From Cupriavidus sp. MP-37 (GTDB lineage: Bacteria > Pseudomonadota > Gammaproteobacteria > Burkholderiales > Burkholderiaceae): DNA of 64,000 bases. Position 1 is the stretch's first letter; the number at the start of each line of letters is the position of its first letter. Under the pieces are notes generated by a model, which saw nothing but the letters and a program-made list of their open reading frames with translations, did not search any database and was not told where the DNA came from. The stretch is from positions 1,387,001 to 1,451,000 of the forward strand of contig NZ_CP085344.1 of NCBI RefSeq assembly GCF_020618415.1, written 5' to 3'. Below are positions 60,687 to 64,000 of this stretch, piece after piece. The translations under genes were made by a program, and so were the position numbers.

Positions 60687-60726
60687 GGGCGCCGCGGCCG
60701 GCGCGGGTGCGCGGCCGCCAGCAACG

Positions 60727-61224
60727 ATGCAGCCGACTTTCTTCGACTATGCCGTGGTCTTCATCCTGCTGGCCTCGGGCCTGCTGGGCGTGCTGCGCGG
60801 GCTGGTGCGCGAGGTGCTGTCGCTGATCGGCTGGGTGGTGGCGTTCTGGGTGGCGTTCCGCTACGGCGCGGTGGCCGCGGGCTGGATGCCCGAGTCATTG
60901 CCGGGCGGCGAGCTGGCCCGCCATGCGCTGGGCTTCGTGGTGCTGCTGATCGGCACCGTGCTGGGGGCCTCGCTGGCCGGCATGGTGGTCGGGCAATTGC
61001 TGGAGAGCACCGGCCTCAAGCCCGCCGACCGCGGCCTGGGCCTGGTGTTCGGGCTGCTGCGCGGCGTGCTGCTGGTGATGGTGATGGTGACGCTGGCCAG
61101 CCTGACGAAATTGCCGGAAGAACCGTTCTGGCGCGATGCGGTGAGCCGCCCGTATGTGATGCAGGCCATGGAGTCGATCAAGCCATGGCTGCCGCCGGAG
61201 CTGGCGAAGTACGTGAAGACATAG
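60727..61224 (+). CDS. cvpA: CvpA family protein
   Basis: A 165-residue inner-membrane protein with about four spans, homologous to the E. coli colicin V production protein. It opens FFDYAVVFILLASGLLGVLRGLVREVLSLIGWVVAFWVAFRYG, the family signature, and contains LKPADRGLGLVFGLLRGVLLVMVMV. Relatives affect envelope stress and colicin V export; the biochemical role is unresolved. It is 40 bp after dedD and 110 bp before purF. Confidence 0.93.
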   Translation: MQPTFFDYAVVFILLASGLLGVLRGLVREVLSLIGWVVAFWVAFRYGAVAAGWMPESLPGGELARHALGFVVLLIGTVLGASLAGMVVGQLLESTGLKPADRGLGLVFGLLRGVLLVMVMVTLASLTKLPEEPFWRDAVSRPYVMQAMESIKPWLPPELAKYVKT

Positions 61225-61334
61225 GACATAAGGCCGGGCACGTCGCGCGGCTGGTAGTAACGCAGGCCTTCGGGCCCGGAGGATCCCGGGCCGGGCTGCG
61301 CCCCCTGAATCAAAGCCTTTCCTGGGAGCTTGGC

Positions 61335-62864
61335 ATGTGCGGTATCGTCGGTGTGGTTTCAGCCACGCCTGTCAACCAATTGATTTACGACAGCCTGCTG
61401 TTGTTGCAACATCGCGGACAGGATGCTGCCGGCATCGCCACCGCCAACGGCAGTACCTTCCACATGCACAAGGCCAACGGCCTGGTGCGCGATGTCTTCC
61501 GCACCCGCAATATGCGCGGCCTGCCGGGCACCGCAGGCATCGGCCAGGTGCGCTACCCGACCGCCGGCTCGGCCTCGAGCGAGGAAGAGGCGCAGCCGTT
61601 CTACGTCAACGCCCCCTACGGCGTCATCCTGGCGCATAACGGCAACCTGACCAACTGGCAGCAGCTGCGCGAGGAAATGTTCCGCCGCGACCGCCGCCAC
61701 ATCAACACGCACTCGGACACCGAGGTGCTGCTGAACGTGCTGGCCGACGAGCTGCAGCGCGCCAGCAACGGCATGGCGCTCGATCCGGAAACGATCTTCA
61801 AGGCCGTGGCGGGCATGCACCGGCGCGTGCGCGGCTCGTACGCGATCGCGGCGCAGATCGCCGGCTACGGCATGCTGGCCGTGCGCGACCCGTTCGGCAT
61901 CCGGCCGCTGTGCCTGGGCAGCGTCGAGACGCCTACCGGCAAGGAATGGATGGTGGCCTCCGAGTCCGTGGCGCTGGAAGGCATCGGCTACAAGTTCGAA
62001 CGCGACGTGGCGGCGGGCGAGGCCATCTTCATCGACCTCGACGGCAAGCTCTACAGCAAGCAGTGCGCCGACAACCCGGTGCTGACGCCGTGCATCTTCG
62101 AATACGTCTACCTAGCCCGCCCGGATTCTTGCATCGACGGCGTGCCGGTCTACGACGCGCGCCTGCGCATGGGCGACTACCTCGCCGAGAAGATTCGCCA
62201 GGAAGTGTCGGCCGGCGATATCGACGTGGTCATGCCGATCCCGGACAGCAGCCGCCCGGCCGCGATGCAGGTGGCCAACCGCCTGGGCGTCAATTACCGC
62301 GAAGGCTTCTTCAAGAACCGCTATGTCGGCCGCACCTTCATCATGCCGGGCCAGGCGGTGCGCAAGAAGTCGGTGCGCCAGAAGCTCAACGCCATGGGCG
62401 TGGAGTTCAAGGGCAAGAACGTGCTGATCGTCGACGACTCGATCGTGCGCGGCACCACCTCGTTCGAGATCGTGCAGATGGCGCGCGACGCCGGCGCCAA
62501 CAAGGTGATCTTCGCCTCGGCCGCGCCGCCGGTGAAGTTCCCCAACGTGTACGGCATCGACATGCCGACCCGCAGCGAGCTGGTGGCGCACAACCGCACC
62601 CACGAAGAGATCGCCAAGATCATCGGCGCGGACAAGCTGGTGTACCAGGACGTCGAGGCGATGAAGCAGGCGGTGCGCGACATCAACCCCGCGCTGAAGG
62701 ACTTCGATGCGTCGTGCTTCGATGGCCGCTACGTTACCGGCGATATCGACGAGGCTTACCTGGACCGCCTGGAAACGGCGCGCAGCCAGGCCGACCGCGA
62801 CGGCACCGGCGCCGACACTGAGCGCTCGTCGCTGCACCTGCAGCGCTCCGGCGGCAACGAGTAA
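61335..62864 (+). CDS. purF: Amidophosphoribosyltransferase
   Basis: A 509-residue enzyme catalysing the first committed step of purine synthesis (PRPP + Gln to phosphoribosylamine). The nucleophile is Cys2 (MCGIVGVVS), exposed after Met removal. The N-terminal Gln amidotransferase domain shows LLLLQHRGQDAAGIAT and ILAHNGNLTNW. The PRPP loop in the C-terminal domain is VLIVDDSIVRGTTSFEIVQMAR. ATG at 61335 is required to place Cys at position 2. It ends the folC-purF group; a GC hairpin (62902-62924) follows its stop. Confidence 0.97.
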   Translation: MCGIVGVVSATPVNQLIYDSLLLLQHRGQDAAGIATANGSTFHMHKANGLVRDVFRTRNMRGLPGTAGIGQVRYPTAGSASSEEEAQPFYVNAPYGVILAHNGNLTNWQQLREEMFRRDRRHINTHSDTEVLLNVLADELQRASNGMALDPETIFKAVAGMHRRVRGSYAIAAQIAGYGMLAVRDPFGIRPLCLGSVETPTGKEWMVASESVALEGIGYKFERDVAAGEAIFIDLDGKLYSKQCADNPVLTPCIFEYVYLARPDSCIDGVPVYDARLRMGDYLAEKIRQEVSAGDIDVVMPIPDSSRPAAMQVANRLGVNYREGFFKNRYVGRTFIMPGQAVRKKSVRQKLNAMGVEFKGKNVLIVDDSIVRGTTSFEIVQMARDAGANKVIFASAAPPVKFPNVYGIDMPTRSELVAHNRTHEEIAKIIGADKLVYQDVEAMKQAVRDINPALKDFDASCFDGRYVTGDIDEAYLDRLETARSQADRDGTGADTERSSLHLQRSGGNE

Positions 62865-62920
62865 GCCGCGCGCCGCGCGCCCGTGCGTTGACGGATGCGA
62901 AGCCCGGCCGTAACATGGCC

Positions 62921-62985
62921 GGGCGTCGATTTGATAGTCAGCTTGCGGACGCGGGTCCAGCCCGAAACAGCTAAAGAGATGGGGG
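62921..62985 (+). ncRNA. SAM-II (SAM-alpha) riboswitch upstream of metZ
   Basis: The sequence reads gggcgtcGATTTGAtagtcaGCTTGCggacgc, a linker, then cgaaacaGCTAAAgagatgggg. It matches the SAM-II consensus in order: a P1 stem (GCGTC 62923-62927 with GACGC 62948-62952), the GATTTGA box, the GCTTGC box and the 3' GCTAAA box that forms the pseudoknot. SAM-II switches respond to S-adenosylmethionine and control methionine synthesis genes, which fits metZ. The assignment rests on remembered consensus features. Confidence 0.85.
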
Positions 62986-63068
62986 TTGCAACGTTTGCCG
63001 GGGCGCGCAGTGCTTGCGCAACTGGCCGCCCGACCGCCACAGCCCGCCGAAGGCCTCCGCAGAACAGC

Positions 63069-63107
63069 AAGCCCGTCGATCCGACCATCCGATCGCACGG
63101 GCTTTTT
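63069..63107 (+). terminator. Intrinsic terminator between riboswitch and metZ
   Basis: AAGCCCGT (63069-63076) pairs with ACGGGCTT (63097-63104), extended inward by CGAT/ATCG, and is followed by TTTTTT. It lies 70 bp before the metZ ATG, after the riboswitch, so it probably acts as the conditional off-switch. Confidence 0.9.
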
Positions 63108-63177
63108 TCATGGCCGGCCGCCTTGCCGCGGCAGGCCACAACCATCGCATTCGCGCGGGTACGACCGCGCCACCAGC

Positions 63178-64000
63178 ATGAACCAACCGCTCAACCCCGA
63201 ATCGCTCGGCATCGATACCCTCGGCGTGCGCGCCGGCACGCTGCGCAGCGAGTTCATGGAGCACTCCGAGGCCATGTACCTGACCTCGAGCTTCTGCTTC
63301 AACAGCGCCGCCGAGGCCGCCGAGCGCTTTGCCAACTCGGAAGAGGGCTACACCTATTCGCGCTTCACCAACCCGACCGTATCGATGTTCCAGTCGCGCC
63401 TGGCCGCGTTGGAAGGGGCGCAGGCGTGCATGGCGACCGCCTCGGGCATGAGCGCGATCCTGTCGGTGGTGCTGTCGTCGATGCAGGCCGGCGACCACCT
63501 GGTCAGCTCGCGCGCGATCTTCGGCTCGACCATGACGCTGTTCAACAATATCTTCGGCAAGTTCGGCGTCGAGACCACCTTTGTCGATCCGACCGACCTG
63601 GAAGCGTGGCGTGCGGCAGTCCGCCCGAACACCAAGCTGTTCTTCCTGGAAACGCCGTCGAACCCGCTGACCGAGGTGGCTGACATCGCGGCGGTGGCGG
63701 ACATTGCCCACGATGCCAACGCGCTGCTGGTGGTCGACAACTGCTTCTGCTCGCCCGCGCTGCAGCAGCCGATGAAGTTCGGCGCCGACATCGTGGTGCA
63801 CTCGGCCACCAAGCATATCGACGGCCAGGGCCGCGTGCTGGGCGGCGCGGTGCTGGGCACGCACGACTTCATCATGGGCAAGGTGTTCCCGTTTGTCCGC
63901 ACCGCCGGGCCGACGCTGTCGGCTTTCAATGCCTGGGTGCTGCTCAAGGGCATGGAGACGCTGGCGATCCGCATGGAGCGCCATTCGGCCAGCGCGCTGG
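63178..64000 (+). CDS. metZ: O-succinylhomoserine sulfhydrylase, 3' end outside the window
   Basis: The first 274 residues of a cystathionine gamma-synthase-type PLP enzyme; the frame is open at the window edge. It begins MNQPLNPESLGIDTLGVRAGT. YTYSRFTNPTVSMFQSRLAALEGAQACMATASGMSAI contains the cofactor-phosphate and substrate contacts. LLVVDNCFCSPALQQP carries the PLP Asp and VHSATKHIDGQGRVLGG the PLP Lys. This pattern, and the place after purF, fit MetZ, which makes homocysteine from O-succinylhomoserine and sulfide. MetB-like activity cannot be excluded. The SAM-II switch upstream supports a methionine role. Confidence 0.92.
   Translation, partial: MNQPLNPESLGIDTLGVRAGTLRSEFMEHSEAMYLTSSFCFNSAAEAAERFANSEEGYTYSRFTNPTVSMFQSRLAALEGAQACMATASGMSAILSVVLSSMQAGDHLVSSRAIFGSTMTLFNNIFGKFGVETTFVDPTDLEAWRAAVRPNTKLFFLETPSNPLTEVADIAAVADIAHDANALLVVDNCFCSPALQQPMKFGADIVVHSATKHIDGQGRVLGGAVLGTHDFIMGKVFPFVRTAGPTLSAFNAWVLLKGMETLAIRMERHSASAL

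Larger units (their letters stand above)
62865..63177. promoter_or_regulatory. metZ leader region
   Basis: About 310 bp between purF and metZ. In order it holds a GC hairpin (cccggccgtaacatggccggg, 62903-62923), a SAM-II riboswitch and a 100-base stretch with GTTGC/GCAAC complementarity (62985-63021). An intrinsic terminator and a 70-base run to the metZ start follow. The hairpin overlaps the first base or two of the riboswitch stem. The promoter is not obvious and could lie upstream in the purF 3' end. Confidence 0.65.

Overview
The window is about 64 kb of GC-rich (mid-60s percent by eye) chromosomal DNA from a beta-proteobacterium. Gene order and protein sequences fit Cupriavidus (C. necator type) or a close Burkholderiaceae relative: sdhCDAB-sdhE-gltA next to mdh and acnA, leuCDB-asd-fimV-truA-trpFBA-accD-folC-dedD-cvpA-purF-metZ, and a DUF2863 gene. 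It is mostly core metabolism with one insertion sequence. I see no prophage, CRISPR array, rRNA or tRNA gene. The species is inferred from gene order and remembered protein similarity, not from a search.

Layout. 1-2149: 3' part of parC. 2191-3444: an IS481-family element inserted in a palindromic intergenic repeat. 3579-7289: an ABC exporter and an L-lactate permease, both on the minus strand. 7703-8356: a LysE-type exporter. 8384-13397: a seven-gene minus-strand cluster (glutathione transferase, aminotransferase, RidA, EamA exporter, LysE-type exporter, a 60-residue protein, a glyoxalase-like protein) divergent from a MocR-type regulator (13482-15029). 15147-20360: htpG with a heat-shock promoter, a family 6 DNA glycosylase, a universal stress protein, a TPR membrane protein and a spermidine synthase-like protein. 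20603-24593: an orphan peptide-binding protein, a TrmB-like methyltransferase, a DUF2863 protein and a 51-residue membrane protein.

24824-38461 is a TCA-cycle region. acnA, an MliC-like secreted protein, a 2-methylcitrate synthase-type enzyme, a CitE-like lyase and mdh lie on the minus strand. A GntR/HutC regulator, sdhCDAB, sdhE and gltA lie on the plus strand. A perfect 20-bp palindrome sits between mdh and the regulator gene. 38996-44193 is a branched-chain amino acid ABC importer (binding protein, then livHMGF), split by palindromic repeats.

44771-64000 is biosynthetic: leuCDB, asd, fimV/hubP, truA, trpF, trpB, an orphan beta-class DNA methyltransferase, trpA, accD, folC, dedD, cvpA, purF and the start of metZ. 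Between purF and metZ lies a well-matched SAM-II (SAM-alpha) riboswitch followed by an intrinsic terminator. A 43-codon reading frame rich in Thr, Ile and Lys codons precedes asd and may be a leader peptide. Two families of composite palindromic repeats recur after genes at five loci, and the IS element disrupts one copy.

The most interesting items are the SAM-II switch on metZ, the methyltransferase inside the trp operon, the MocR-linked efflux/detoxification cluster with its spaced direct repeats, the mdh/gntR palindrome, the possible asd leader, and the dispersed repeats.
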